Below are positions 9,421 to 17,695 of a stretch of 64,000 nt of DNA, piece by piece. Position numbers and translations under genes: made by a program. The DNA is from Streptomyces sp. V2I9 (GTDB lineage: Bacteria; Actinomycetota; Actinomycetes; Streptomycetales; Streptomycetaceae). The stretch is from the NCBI RefSeq assembly GCF_030817475.1, contig NZ_JAUSZJ010000002.1, positions 6,772,626 to 6,836,625 of the forward strand. The letters are read 5' to 3'. The notes beneath the pieces were generated by a model that was not told where the DNA came from, made no database searches, and saw only the letters and a list, made by a program, of their open reading frames with translations. Position 1 is the first letter of the stretch. Each line of letters begins with the position of its first letter.

Positions 9421-9437
9421 TCCTCCCGCACCACCGC

Positions 9438-9475
9438 CCGAGGGGCCCCGGACCGCACGGTCCGGGGCCCCTCGG
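9438..9475. terminator. Terminator between LysM gene and UbiA-family gene
   Basis: Perfect 17-bp stem (CCGAGGGGCCCCGGACC and its complement) with a 4-nt loop, 17 bases after the stop of the LysM/transglycosylase gene. The next gene reads toward it, so it may act in both directions. Confidence 0.7.
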
Positions 9476-9523
9476 CGTCGGGGATTCGTTCAGGGGCGGA
9501 GGGCACGTGCGGGATCGGTCGGT

Positions 9524-10447
9524 TCAGGCCGCCGCCACGCCCCGGAACAGCAGCAGCGCGAGATCCGCCACCGCCACGGCCACCGCGCCGCCCAGCGCGG
9601 CCTTGCGCCATCGCCGGCCGAGCACCGGGCTCACGACCGCCGTCGCCCCGGCCAGGAGCAGGGCCGCTCCGCCCCCGGCGGTCACCGGGCCCGGCGGACC
9701 GAACGTCAGCACAGCCGTGGCGGCGAGGAGCGGCAACGGCAGCAGCAGCCGGGTCGTTGCGGTGCCCAGCCGATGGGGGAGCCCGCTGATGCCGGCGGCC
9801 CGGTCCGCCGCGATGTCCGGCAGCGTGTCGGCCAGATGCGCGCCCAGGCCCAACAGGGCCCCGGCCGTCACCGTCCACCACCGGGGCCACGGTGCGCCGG
9901 GGAGGGAGAGCGCCACGGCGGCGGGGAGCGCGCCGAATCCGGTGACGTACGGCAGCCAGGACAGGGCGGTCGCTTTGAGCCGCACGTTGTAGAGCCAGGC
10001 GCCCCCGACCGCCGCGAGATGCACCGTACCGGCGAGGGTGCCGCACGCGAACGAGAGCGGCACGCACAGGGCGAGCGCGACGCCTGCTGCCGCCCACACC
10101 GCGCCGGGTCCGACCGTGCCGTCGGACGCGGGCTTCCCCCGGCGCCCGGCCCGCGCGTCCCGGCGGGCGTCGTACGCGTCGTTGCACCAGCCCACCGAGA
10201 GCTGACCGGTCAGCACCGCCGCCGTGACCAGCGCGGAACGGGGGCCGCCGAGGCCGGAGCCGAGCGCGAGGGCGCAGGCGAGCGCGGTCACCGCGAGCGC
10301 CGGCCCGGGGTGGCACGCCAGCGCGAGCGCCGTGCCCGGGAGCCGTCGGCTCGCCGCGGCTTCGTGGGCCACGGCCGTGCGTGCGGCGGCCGGTGCGCCC
10401 TCCGGCGCGGCGGGACCGGCCGGGCTCACCCTGTCCGTGGCGTCCAT
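9524..10447 (-). CDS. UbiA-family prenyltransferase-like membrane protein
   Basis: 307-residue polytopic membrane protein with about 8-9 hydrophobic segments. Both Asp-rich motifs of the UbiA superfamily are present: NDAYDARRD at 89-97 and DTLPDIAAD at 207-215, which bind the Mg-diphosphate of an isoprenoid donor. The enzyme should move a prenyl group onto an acceptor, often an aromatic ring. It is transcribed divergently from the phenolic-lipid operon srsABC with 117 bases between the starts, so an alkylresorcinol or derived quinone could be the acceptor, but this is inference. The N-terminal 35 residues are Ala/Pro-rich and the true start might be downstream. No strong ribosome site is seen. 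Confidence 0.8.
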   Translation of the reverse strand: MDATDRVSPAGPAAPEGAPAAARTAVAHEAAASRRLPGTALALACHPGPALAVTALACALALGSGLGGPRSALVTAAVLTGQLSVGWCNDAYDARRDARAGRRGKPASDGTVGPGAVWAAAGVALALCVPLSFACGTLAGTVHLAAVGGAWLYNVRLKATALSWLPYVTGFGALPAAVALSLPGAPWPRWWTVTAGALLGLGAHLADTLPDIAADRAAGISGLPHRLGTATTRLLLPLPLLAATAVLTFGPPGPVTAGGGAALLLAGATAVVSPVLGRRWRKAALGGAVAVAVADLALLLFRGVAAA

Positions 10448-10564
10448 CGGGCGATCGTAGAAGCCCGTCGGCCCGTCAATGCGGCGACAGGGCGGGTCTT
10501 TTACGCTGATTCGTCACTTATTGTGCGCAGGATGGGGCATGCCCTCACCGAAGCAGGAGGCGGG

Positions 10565-11617
10565 ATGACCCGCATCGCCGCGGTCCACGGAGCCCTGCCG
10601 CCCCACCGTCACACCCAGCGGGAGGTCACCGACATGGTGGCCCGTACCTGCCTGCCGCCCGGCGCCGACCGGCGTGTCCTGGACCGCCTCCACGCGAACG
10701 CGCGGGTCCGCACCCGGCACACCGTGCTGCCCCTGGACGCCTACCGCGACCTCGACGGGTTCGGCCCCGCCAACGACGTGTTCATCCGGTCCGCCGCCGA
10801 CCTCGGCGCCCACGCCGTACGGGGGGCGCTGCGGGCGGCGGGGCTGCGGCCCACCGATGTGGACCTGCTGATGTTCACCTCCGTCACCGGCATCGCCGCC
10901 CCCTCGGTGGACTCCCGGCTGATGGCCCGCCTCGGCATGCGGTCCGACGTCAAACGGCTGCCCGTCTTCGGCCTCGGCTGCGTCGCCGGAGCGGCCGGGA
11001 CGGCCCGGCTGCACGACTACCTGCTCGGCCACCCCGACGAGGTGGCCGTGCTGCTCTCGGTCGAACTGTGCTCCCTCACCTTCCAGCGCCACGACGCATC
11101 GCCCGCCAACCTGGTGGCGACCGCCCTGTTCGGCGACGGGGCGGCGGCGGTGGTCGCCCTCGGCGGCCGCCGGGCCGTCGCCGGGCCGGAGATCGTGGCC
11201 ACCCGCAGCCGGATGTACCCGGACACCGAGCACGTCATGGGCTGGGACATCGGCTCGACCGGATTCCGCGTCGTCCTCGATCCGGCCGTGCCCGACGTCG
11301 TCCGCCGGTACCTCGCCGACGACGTACGGGAGTTCCTCGACGAACACGGTCTCAAACCGAAGGACGTGGCCCACTGGGTCTGCCATCCGGGCGGCCCCAA
11401 GGTGCTGGAGGCGGTGACGGAGGTGCTCGACCTGCGGGAGGGCGCGCTCGACGTCACCTGGAGGTCGCTGGCCGACATCGGGAACCTCTCCTCGTCCTCG
11501 GTGCTGCACGTCCTGCGGGACACCATCGAACAGCGCCGCCCGGAGCCGGGAACCCCCGGACTGCTGCTGGCCATGGGACCGGGATTCTGCTGCGAACTGG
11601 TGCTGCTGCGCTGGTAG
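10565..11617 (+). CDS. srsA: Type III polyketide synthase, alkylresorcinol synthase (SrsA-like)
   Basis: 350 residues, normal for chalcone-synthase-fold bacterial type III PKSs. The catalytic triad is visible: Cys139 in VFGLGCVAG, His274 in WVCHPGGPKV and Asn307 in DIGNLSSSS. It should extend a fatty-acyl-CoA with malonyl (and in SrsA also methylmalonyl) units and cyclise it to an alkylresorcinol. The assignment to SrsA rather than RppA rests on the gene order: the next two overlapping or adjacent genes are a membrane isoprenylcysteine-type methyltransferase and a FAD hydroxylase, exactly the srsABC set of S. griseus that makes phenolic lipids and quinones. The start at 10565 has AGGAGG four bases upstream; an in-frame ATG at 10532 is the alternative. 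Confidence 0.9.
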   Translation: MTRIAAVHGALPPHRHTQREVTDMVARTCLPPGADRRVLDRLHANARVRTRHTVLPLDAYRDLDGFGPANDVFIRSAADLGAHAVRGALRAAGLRPTDVDLLMFTSVTGIAAPSVDSRLMARLGMRSDVKRLPVFGLGCVAGAAGTARLHDYLLGHPDEVAVLLSVELCSLTFQRHDASPANLVATALFGDGAAAVVALGGRRAVAGPEIVATRSRMYPDTEHVMGWDIGSTGFRVVLDPAVPDVVRRYLADDVREFLDEHGLKPKDVAHWVCHPGGPKVLEAVTEVLDLREGALDVTWRSLADIGNLSSSSVLHVLRDTIEQRRPEPGTPGLLLAMGPGFCCELVLLRW

Positions 11618-11747
11618 TACGGCCGCCCGTCCGGTGCCGGTACGCCACCCCGCCACGGGTGTCGGCACGCCCGCCCGCCTCGGCCCGCCACCGGGCGGAA
11701 GCCACGGTTCCCCCCTCGCCGCCCACGCCCCCCGAACGGAAGCCCGT

Positions 11748-12275
11748 ATGACCTGGTACACCCTCCTGGTGCTGGCCGTCGCCGCCGAACGCCTCGCCGA
11801 ACTCGTCGTGGCCCGCCGCAACACCCGCTGGAGCCTGGCCCGAGGCGGCGTCGAATCGGGCCGCGGGCACTATCCGGCGATGGTCGCGCTGCACATGGCG
11901 CTGCTCGTCGGCTGCCTGGCGGAGGCCGGGTTCGCGGAACGCCCCTTCCCGCCCGTGCTCGGCTGGACGATGGCGGCCGTCGTCCTCCTCGCGCAAGTGC
12001 TGCGCTGGTGGTGCATCCGGACGCTCGGCCCCCGCTGGAACACCCGCGTCATCGTGGTCCCCGGCCTGCCGAAGGTCACCGGCGGCCCCTACCGGTGGCT
12101 GAGCCACCCGAACTACCTGGCCGTCGCCGCCGAGGGGACCGCGCTGCCGCTGGCCCACGGGGCGTGGGTGACCGCCCTCGTGTTCACCGTCCTGAACGCC
12201 GCGCTCCTGGCGGTACGGATCCGGTGCGAGGACGGAGCCCTCGGGCGCTTCCCGGCAGGGGAGGCACGGGCGTGA
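11748..12275 (+). CDS. srsB: Membrane O-methyltransferase (isoprenylcysteine carboxyl methyltransferase family, SrsB-like)
   Basis: 175-residue integral membrane protein with about four transmembrane segments and the ICMT-family C-terminal signature PKVTGGPYRWLSHPNYLAV, which binds S-adenosylmethionine. In S. griseus SrsB methylates the alkylresorcinol hydroxyl. It is the second gene of the phenolic-lipid operon. Its TGA overlaps the GTG of the next gene (GTGA), so translation is coupled. There are 130 bases between srsA and this start, and the ribosome site is modest (GAACGGAAG). Confidence 0.88.
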   Translation: MTWYTLLVLAVAAERLAELVVARRNTRWSLARGGVESGRGHYPAMVALHMALLVGCLAEAGFAERPFPPVLGWTMAAVVLLAQVLRWWCIRTLGPRWNTRVIVVPGLPKVTGGPYRWLSHPNYLAVAAEGTALPLAHGAWVTALVFTVLNAALLAVRIRCEDGALGRFPAGEARA

Positions 12276-13288
12276 TCGACGTCCTCGTCGCGGGCGGCGG
12301 CCCGGCCGGGCTGGCAGCGGCCGTCCGGGCCGCGTCGGCCGGCCTGGAGACCGTGGTGGTCGAGCCGCGCACCACCCCCCTCGACAAGGCGTGCGGGGAG
12401 GGCATCATGCCCGGCGGTGTCGCCGCCCTCCGCGACCTCGGTGTACGGGTCGGCGGCCGTGAGTTGCGCGGCATCCGCTACACCGACGGCCGGCGCAGCG
12501 CGGAAGCGGCCTTCCGGGACGGCCCCGGCGCGGGCGTCCGCCGCACCGACCTCCACACCGCCCTGCACGAGCGGGCCACCGCCCTCGGCGTACGCGTCGT
12601 CACCGCCAAGGCCCACGGGGTCCGGCAGGACGAGCGCACCGTCACCGCCGCCGGTATCACCGCGCGCTGGCTGATCGCGGCGGACGGCCTCCACTCGCCG
12701 CTGCGCCGCGCGCTGGGCCTCGACCGGCCCGTCCCCGGCCCCGGGCGCTACGGCCTGCGCCGCCACTATCCGGTCGCACCGTGGACCGACCACGTCGAGG
12801 TGCACTGGTCCCGGTACGGCGAGGCGTACGTGACGCCGGTCGGCGACCGCCTGGTGGGCGTGGCCGTGCTGAGCCGCGAGCGCCGTCCCTACGACCAGCA
12901 CCTGGCGGCCTTCCCGGCTCTCGCGGCCCGGCTCGCGGGCGTCGCCGGGGCCACCACCGTACGGGGGGCCGGTCCGCTGCGTCAGCGGGCGCTCGGGCGG
13001 CGGGCCGGGCGCGTCCTGCTGGTCGGCGATGCCGCGGGCTACGTGGACGCCCTGACCGGCGAGGGCATCGCTCTCGCCACGGCCACCGCGACCGCCGCGA
13101 TCGACTGCCTGACCGCAGGGCGGCCGGAGGAGTACCCCCGCCGCTGGGCGCACGTCACGCGACGCCACCGGTGGCTCACCGCCGCCCTGCTGGGCGCGGC
13201 GGGACACCCGTCCTCCGGGCGGCTCATCGTCGCCGCCGCCCACCGGGCTCCCGCCGTGTTCCGCGCCGCGGTCCACGCGCTCCGGTGA
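12272..13288 (+). CDS. srsC: FAD-dependent hydroxylase (SrsC-like)
   Basis: 338-residue group A flavoprotein monooxygenase-like enzyme. It has the N-terminal dinucleotide fold VLVAGGGPAGLAAAVRAA, an Asp-Gly segment (WLIAADGLHSPLRRALG), and the C-terminal FAD ribityl motif VLLVGDAAGYVDALTGEGIA. SrsC hydroxylates the methylated resorcinol of phenolic lipids, after which the ring oxidises to a quinone. It is last in the three-gene operon and overlaps srsB by four bases. It is somewhat shorter than classical PHBH-family enzymes but similar to geranylgeranyl-reductase-like members, which is the other possible assignment by sequence alone; context decides. Confidence 0.87.
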   Translation: MIDVLVAGGGPAGLAAAVRAASAGLETVVVEPRTTPLDKACGEGIMPGGVAALRDLGVRVGGRELRGIRYTDGRRSAEAAFRDGPGAGVRRTDLHTALHERATALGVRVVTAKAHGVRQDERTVTAAGITARWLIAADGLHSPLRRALGLDRPVPGPGRYGLRRHYPVAPWTDHVEVHWSRYGEAYVTPVGDRLVGVAVLSRERRPYDQHLAAFPALAARLAGVAGATTVRGAGPLRQRALGRRAGRVLLVGDAAGYVDALTGEGIALATATATAAIDCLTAGRPEEYPRRWAHVTRRHRWLTAALLGAAGHPSSGRLIVAAAHRAPAVFRAAVHALR

Positions 13289-13409
13289 GACCGCGGCGTG
13301 TCCGGCCGCCCGCCCGAATGGCGCAGGCCCCGGTTCGGGCATAACGTCGATCGGGTGAGCGCCCGCGCGTACGCGGCGCACTGCCCTCGGCACGGAAGAC
13401 GACTCCACC

Positions 13410-15026
13410 ATGACGGGCTCCCGCGCGACACCCCCGCCCACGGCCACCGCACACGACCGGCACCGCGGCGGACTGGCCCTGCTGGTCATCGCCTCGTGCC
13501 AGCTGATGGTGGTGCTCGACGTCACCATCGTCAACATCGCGCTGCCGCACATGCAGAAGGACCTCGGGTTCTCCACCGAGAACCTGTCCTGGGTCGTCAA
13601 CGCCTACACGCTGACCTTCGGCGGTCTGCTGCTGCTCGGCGGACGGCTCGGCGACATCCTCGGCCGCCGCCGGGTCTTCATCTTCGGCGTGCTCCTCTTC
13701 GTCTTCGCCTCGCTGCTGGGCGGACTCTCCCAGGAGGGCTGGCAGTTGCTGGCAGCCCGCTCCCTCCAGGGGGTCGGCGGCGCCATCGCCTCGCCCACCG
13801 CCCTGTCGCTGATCACCACGACCTTCCGCGAGGGCCCCGAACGCAACCGTGCCTTCGGGGTGTTCGCGGCCGTCTCGGCGGGCGGCAGCGCGATCGGCCT
13901 GCTTGCCGGCGGGGTACTGGTGGAGTGGCTGGACTGGCGCTGGGTCCTGTTCGTCAACGTCCCCATCGGCCTGCTGATCGCCGTCGCCACGCCTCGCTTC
14001 ATCCCCGAGTCGGAGCGCCGGCCGGGCCACTTCGACATCGCCGGGGCCCTCACCTCGACGGCCGGCATGGTACTGCTCGTCTACGGCTTCATCCGCGCCT
14101 CCGAGGAGGGCTGGACCGAGGCGCTGACCCTCGGCTCGTTCGCCGCCGCCGTGGTCCTGCTCGCCGCGTTCATCCTGGTCGAACACGGTTCGAAGCAGCC
14201 CATCACGCCGCTGTGGATGTTCCGCGACCGCAACCGCGCCGGATCGTACGCGATGATGCTCAGCCTCGCCGCCGCCATGTTCGGGATGTTCTTCTTCCTG
14301 ACACTCTTCGTGCAGAACGTCCTCGATTTCAGCCCGCTGCGGGCCGGACTCGCCTTCCTGCCGGTGAGCGCCGTCATCGCCGTCAGTGCGGGCCTCGCCT
14401 CCCAACTGCTGCCCCGGTGGGGCCCGAAGCCCTTCATGGTGGTGGGCGCGCTCCTGGCCGCTGCCGGGCTCGGCTGGCTGACGCTGACCGATGTCCACAG
14501 CACGTACCTCGGCTCGATCCTCGGACCGATGCTCGTCTTCGGCTTCGGCATGGGCATGCAGTTCGTGTCGCTGACCCTGATGGCGGTCTCGGGCGTCGCC
14601 CCGAAGGAGGCGGGCGCCGCCTCCGGCGTCCTCAACGCCACCCAGCAGGTCGGCGGGTCCCTGGGGCTCTCGATCCTGGTCACGACGTTCGGGACGGCCA
14701 GCCGGAACGAGGCGAGGGACCAGGTCCCGGAATTCCTGCGCGAGGGCACCCCCGCGCAGCTCCTGGAGTTCCGCAGGACCGGGCAACTGCCCTCGCCCTG
14801 GGGCGATCAGGTCCTCACCTCGGGCGTCTCCGGCGCCTTCGTGGTCGCCGCCTGCTTCGCCGTGCTCGCCGCCTTGGTCGCCCTGTTCGTCATCCAGGTG
14901 CGCTCCGACGACCTGGCACGCCTCCGGGGCGGCGCGACGCCGCTCGCGGCGGAGGGCGCGGCCGAGGACGCCGCGCCCGGAACGGACACCGGCCCGGACA
15001 CCGACCGACCCGCGAAAGGGCGCTGA
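13410..15026 (+). CDS. MFS drug exporter, DHA2 (EmrB/QacA, 14-TM) family
   Basis: 538 residues with fourteen hydrophobic segments. Signature motifs are motif C/D1-type LDVTIVNIALPHM near residue 35, motif A GGRLGDILGRRRVF near 75, and the WRWVLFVNVPIGLL segment typical of DHA2. It should export toxic or secreted small molecules by proton antiport. It lies 121 bases downstream of srsC on the same strand and could move phenolic lipids or an antibiotic; no direct evidence links them. The C-terminal tail is acidic and disordered. Confidence 0.9.
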   Translation: MTGSRATPPPTATAHDRHRGGLALLVIASCQLMVVLDVTIVNIALPHMQKDLGFSTENLSWVVNAYTLTFGGLLLLGGRLGDILGRRRVFIFGVLLFVFASLLGGLSQEGWQLLAARSLQGVGGAIASPTALSLITTTFREGPERNRAFGVFAAVSAGGSAIGLLAGGVLVEWLDWRWVLFVNVPIGLLIAVATPRFIPESERRPGHFDIAGALTSTAGMVLLVYGFIRASEEGWTEALTLGSFAAAVVLLAAFILVEHGSKQPITPLWMFRDRNRAGSYAMMLSLAAAMFGMFFFLTLFVQNVLDFSPLRAGLAFLPVSAVIAVSAGLASQLLPRWGPKPFMVVGALLAAAGLGWLTLTDVHSTYLGSILGPMLVFGFGMGMQFVSLTLMAVSGVAPKEAGAASGVLNATQQVGGSLGLSILVTTFGTASRNEARDQVPEFLREGTPAQLLEFRRTGQLPSPWGDQVLTSGVSGAFVVAACFAVLAALVALFVIQVRSDDLARLRGGATPLAAEGAAEDAAPGTDTGPDTDRPAKGR

Positions 15027-15029
15027 GCC

Positions 15030-15494
15030 ATGGACTGGACCCTCGAAGTGATCGTGCTCCCCGTGACCGACATCGACCGGGCCCGCGATTTCTACCGGGA
15101 CGGGGTCGGCTTCCACGTCGACCTCGACGACGAGGTGATGCCGGGCGCCCGTGTCGTCCAGCTGACACCACCCGGATCCGGCTGCTCCATCGCGCTGACC
15201 GAGGGCCTGCCCCACCCGACCGGAACCCCGCAACCGGGCACGTACCACGGCCTCCAGCTCTGCGTCACCGACATCGACGCCGCATACGCCGAACTCGTGG
15301 GCCGGGGTGTCGAGGTCTCCGAACCGCAGAGGTACGCCCCCGACGACGGGGCGACCTTCCTGTACTTCACCGATCCGGACGGAAACGGCTGGGCGGTGCA
15401 GGAGTACCGGCGGCGGAGGAACGAGCCCCTGCACCGGGTGCTCGCCGACCTGGCGGCGCGGAACGCGGACGGCTCGGGGGACACGGTGGGGTGA
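15030..15494 (+). CDS. VOC-family (glyoxalase/bleomycin-resistance fold) protein
   Basis: 154 residues. It shows a single vicinal-oxygen-chelate domain: VIVLPVTDIDRARDFYRDGVGF at the start and FLYFTDPDGNGWAVQEY at the end, the paired beta-alpha-beta modules of the fold. It starts three bases after the MFS exporter stop, so the two are probably one transcript, possibly export plus sequestration or modification of the same compound. The substrate is unknown. Confidence 0.87.
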   Translation: MDWTLEVIVLPVTDIDRARDFYRDGVGFHVDLDDEVMPGARVVQLTPPGSGCSIALTEGLPHPTGTPQPGTYHGLQLCVTDIDAAYAELVGRGVEVSEPQRYAPDDGATFLYFTDPDGNGWAVQEYRRRRNEPLHRVLADLAARNADGSGDTVG

Positions 15495-15589
15495 ACCGGA
15501 TGCGGAGGTGGATCGCGTCGCGCCGGTTCCACCAGAATGCTCCCCGTAGCGAGTGCAGGGATTCATCAGCGCAAGGGAGCGGCATCCAC

Positions 15590-15988
15590 ATGGGCGCCAA
15601 CGCAGACATGGTGGCCTTCGTCCGGGCGCGGCTCGCCGACGAGGAACAGGTCGCACTGGCCGCCGGCGGCGACCGATGGCGGTGCCCGGCCGATGTGCCG
15701 GGCGAGGTCCACGACCGCACCGGCGGAGTGGCGTTCACGGTACGGGGCCGGGGCTTCGACCAGCACATCGCGCTCCAGGACCCCGCGCGCACCCTGGAGC
15801 GCATCGAGACGAACCGGGTCATGCTCGGCGAGTACGTCGAGGTGGCCGACCTGGACACCGACCGCCCGGCCGAGGACTTCCGCTCCGGCCGCGCGGTGGG
15901 TCTGGGCTTCGCCGTACGCCAGCTCGCCGCCGAGTACGCGGGCCACCCCGACTACCAGGCCCGCTGGTTGCCCAGATTCATCCAGTAG
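15590..15988 (+). CDS. DUF6221-family hypothetical protein
   Basis: 132 residues. The N-terminus DMVAFVRARLADEEQVAL and the middle segment with HIALQDPARTLERIETNR match the pattern of the small Streptomyces DUF6221 family, often found on arms and mobile regions. No catalytic motif or export signal is seen. The function is unknown. The ATG is supported by GGGAG about 12 bases upstream. Confidence 0.75.
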   Translation: MGANADMVAFVRARLADEEQVALAAGGDRWRCPADVPGEVHDRTGGVAFTVRGRGFDQHIALQDPARTLERIETNRVMLGEYVEVADLDTDRPAEDFRSGRAVGLGFAVRQLAAEYAGHPDYQARWLPRFIQ

Positions 15989-16209
15989 TGCCCGGAGGCG
16001 ACCGCCCGGGCGACCGCGGGTTTCCCAACTGCCGTTGACCCGGCGGGCGGGTGGGGTCGCCGGGCGCCCGGAGACCGTGAACGGCGTGTCACCGGTGTGG
16101 TGCGGGCCGGTGACGGTGAAGGTGATCCACATCAAAATGGCGTTGCTCTCTGGTGAGGAGTGATCTCGCCGTGTAGCGTCGCCGGAAGATGTCGTGGTTC
16201 GCAGTACCT

Positions 16210-16233
16210 GCCCGCGCCTGGCGCGGGCGTTTT
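16210..16233 (+). promoter_or_regulatory. Hairpin in the cold-shock gene leader
   Basis: Perfect 8-bp GC stem (GCCCGCGC / GCGCGGGC, loop CTG) followed by GTTTT, about 80 bases before the cspA start. It looks like an intrinsic terminator placed inside a 5' leader. It may be a cold-responsive attenuator or the terminator of an upstream transcript. Confidence 0.45.
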
Positions 16234-16313
16234 GCTGAGCAATGCCTGAGAACCAGGGCGATCACCTCCGGATCCGCACGGTGCGGATCCGTCAACTCCT
16301 GAGAGGTACAGGC

Positions 16314-16517
16314 ATGGCCAGCGGAACCGTCAAGTGGTTCAACTCGGAAAAGGGCTTCGGCTTCATCGCGCAGGACGGCGGGGGTCCGGACGTCTTCGCG
16401 CACTACTCCAACATCAACGCCTCCGGCTTCCGTGAGCTCCAGGAAGGCCAGGCGGTGACCTTCGACATCACCCAGGGCCAGAAGGGCCCGCAGGCGGAGA
16501 ACATCACCGCCGCCTGA
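16314..16517 (+). CDS. Cold-shock protein (CspA family)
   Basis: 67-residue single cold-shock domain, the standard Streptomyces length. RNP1 (KGFGFI) and RNP2-type (VFAHYS) motifs are intact, with the start MASGTVKWFNSEKGFGFI. It is an RNA chaperone that melts structure in mRNAs. It stands alone with a long structured leader (a hairpin at 16210) and a strong terminator after it. Confidence 0.95.
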   Translation: MASGTVKWFNSEKGFGFIAQDGGGPDVFAHYSNINASGFRELQEGQAVTFDITQGQKGPQAENITAA

Positions 16518-16531
16518 TCCGGTCGACCGAC

Positions 16532-16568
16532 CCGGAGCCCCGGAACGCATCGCGTTCCGGGGCTCCGG
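16532..16568 (+). terminator. Terminator of the cold-shock gene
   Basis: Perfect 17-bp stem with a 3-nt loop (arms CCGGAGCCCCGGAACGC and complement), 15 bases after the cspA stop codon. Confidence 0.75.
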
Positions 16569-16696
16569 TGTTGCGTGGGCCGGCCCCCGCCGTCCCGCCG
16601 GGCGCGGTCCGATTGGCGTGCCGCGGTACGGGTACACGGTGGCTGTCGAACCGAACGCTCCGGGAGCCTCCCGGAGCGAGAACGGAGGGCCGACCC

Positions 16697-16825
16697 ATGC
16701 TGAAGGCCATCGCCGACGTGCTGCGCTCCATCGGGGGAGCCGTCGCCACCGTGGTCGCCCTGCCCTTCCGGGCGGTGGCCAGGCTGTTCTCGGGCGCGTC
16801 GAGCACCGCACGCGGACACCACTGA
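16697..16825 (+). CDS. LPFR-motif small protein
   Basis: 42-residue basic amphipathic peptide: one hydrophobic helix (IADVLRSIGGAVATVVA) followed by the conserved LPFRAVARLF motif and a short basic tail. This matches a small conserved Streptomyces family named for the LPFR motif. ACGGAGGG lies 10 bases upstream of the ATG, a good ribosome site. It is probably membrane-associated; the function is unknown. A 21-bp hairpin just downstream ends it. Confidence 0.72.
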   Translation: MLKAIADVLRSIGGAVATVVALPFRAVARLFSGASSTARGHH

Positions 16826-16830
16826 ACGCG

Positions 16831-16875
16831 ACACGTCCGTGGCCCGGCCCTCCGAGGGCCGGGCCACGGACGTGT
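16831..16875. terminator. Bidirectional terminator
   Basis: Perfect 21-bp stem with a 3-nt loop, placed between the LPFR peptide gene (+) and the convergent acidic-protein gene (-), so it can stop both transcripts. Confidence 0.75.
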
Positions 16876-16893
16876 GGGGCGGGAGCCGGGCGG

Positions 16894-17139
16894 TCAGCCC
16901 GTGGGCTCGTCCGGGGTGGGTTGCTCCTCGGGGTGCGCGCCCGCGTTGCGCGGCGTTTCCCGGCCGGCTCCCGCCTCGTCCGGCTCGGGCTCGTCCGCGC
17001 GGGCCACCCGGTCCGGAATCGGTATGTCGAGAGCGTCCTCGCCCTCCTGGGTCTGCTGGTCCGGCATGTCCGCCGGAACGGGAGGAGGGCTGCCGGCAGC
17101 TCCGGTGTAGGCGGTGCCTTCCGGCCTGCGGTCAGTCAT
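16894..17139 (-). CDS. Small acidic, probably disordered protein
   Basis: 81 residues rich in Pro, Glu, Asp, Gly and Thr (start MTDRRPEGTAYTG, end EEQPTPDEPTG), with no hydrophobic core, so likely disordered. The ATG at 17139 has GGAAGGAAG upstream, which favours a real gene over a chance frame. The function is unknown. Confidence 0.55.
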   Translation of the reverse strand: MTDRRPEGTAYTGAAGSPPPVPADMPDQQTQEGEDALDIPIPDRVARADEPEPDEAGAGRETPRNAGAHPEEQPTPDEPTG

Positions 17140-17437
17140 GAGAGCTTCCTTCCGTTCTGCCCCGTGCGACCGGGGATGAGTGATGCGCCCTGGTGGGTAC
17201 CCGCTTCCGGGCGAACCAGTCACCTGGTCCGACGAGGCCTCGGACACCCGGTCGGGGGCGGGGGAGAAGCCGCGCGGCCCCCGGAGCCCGGTCGTACGGG
17301 AAGGTCCGGGCCACCCTCGGGGACCGCGCCGAACGGCTCGGAACGGCGATGGCCGCCCGTGGTGTGGCTCGCCCCTGCGCGGGTACTCGGGGCCTTGCCC
17401 CTACCGGGCGCACGACGAATCCGGCGGAAGGAACACC

Positions 17438-17665
17438 ATGCTGATGGCCCACCCCACGGTCCTGCGCAACCTCGTCGAGCAGTACGAGGCGCTGCGTGTG
17501 CTGCACGCGGACAGCGGTGGCGAGGAGGCGCGTCAGCGGATGGACGACGTGGCGTACACCCTGTGCGTCTCCACCGGGACCGGGGATGTCGACAGCGCCC
17601 TGGTAGCAGCCCGCCACCGGTTGCCCGGCGCCCGGCCCGAGGACGACTCCGTCCTCTCCGCCTGA
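17438..17665 (+). CDS. DUF5133-family protein
   Basis: 75 residues beginning MLMAHPTVLRNLVEQYEALR, the typical opening of the Streptomyces DUF5133 family. It is mostly helical with an ARHRLPGARPEDD tail. It precedes the YbdK-type ligase by 30 bases, suggesting one transcript. The function is unknown. GGAAGGA precedes the ATG. Confidence 0.75.
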   Translation: MLMAHPTVLRNLVEQYEALRVLHADSGGEEARQRMDDVAYTLCVSTGTGDVDSALVAARHRLPGARPEDDSVLSA

Positions 17666-17695
17666 GTGCCGTCGACCATCGAAGAGGAGGACGCC

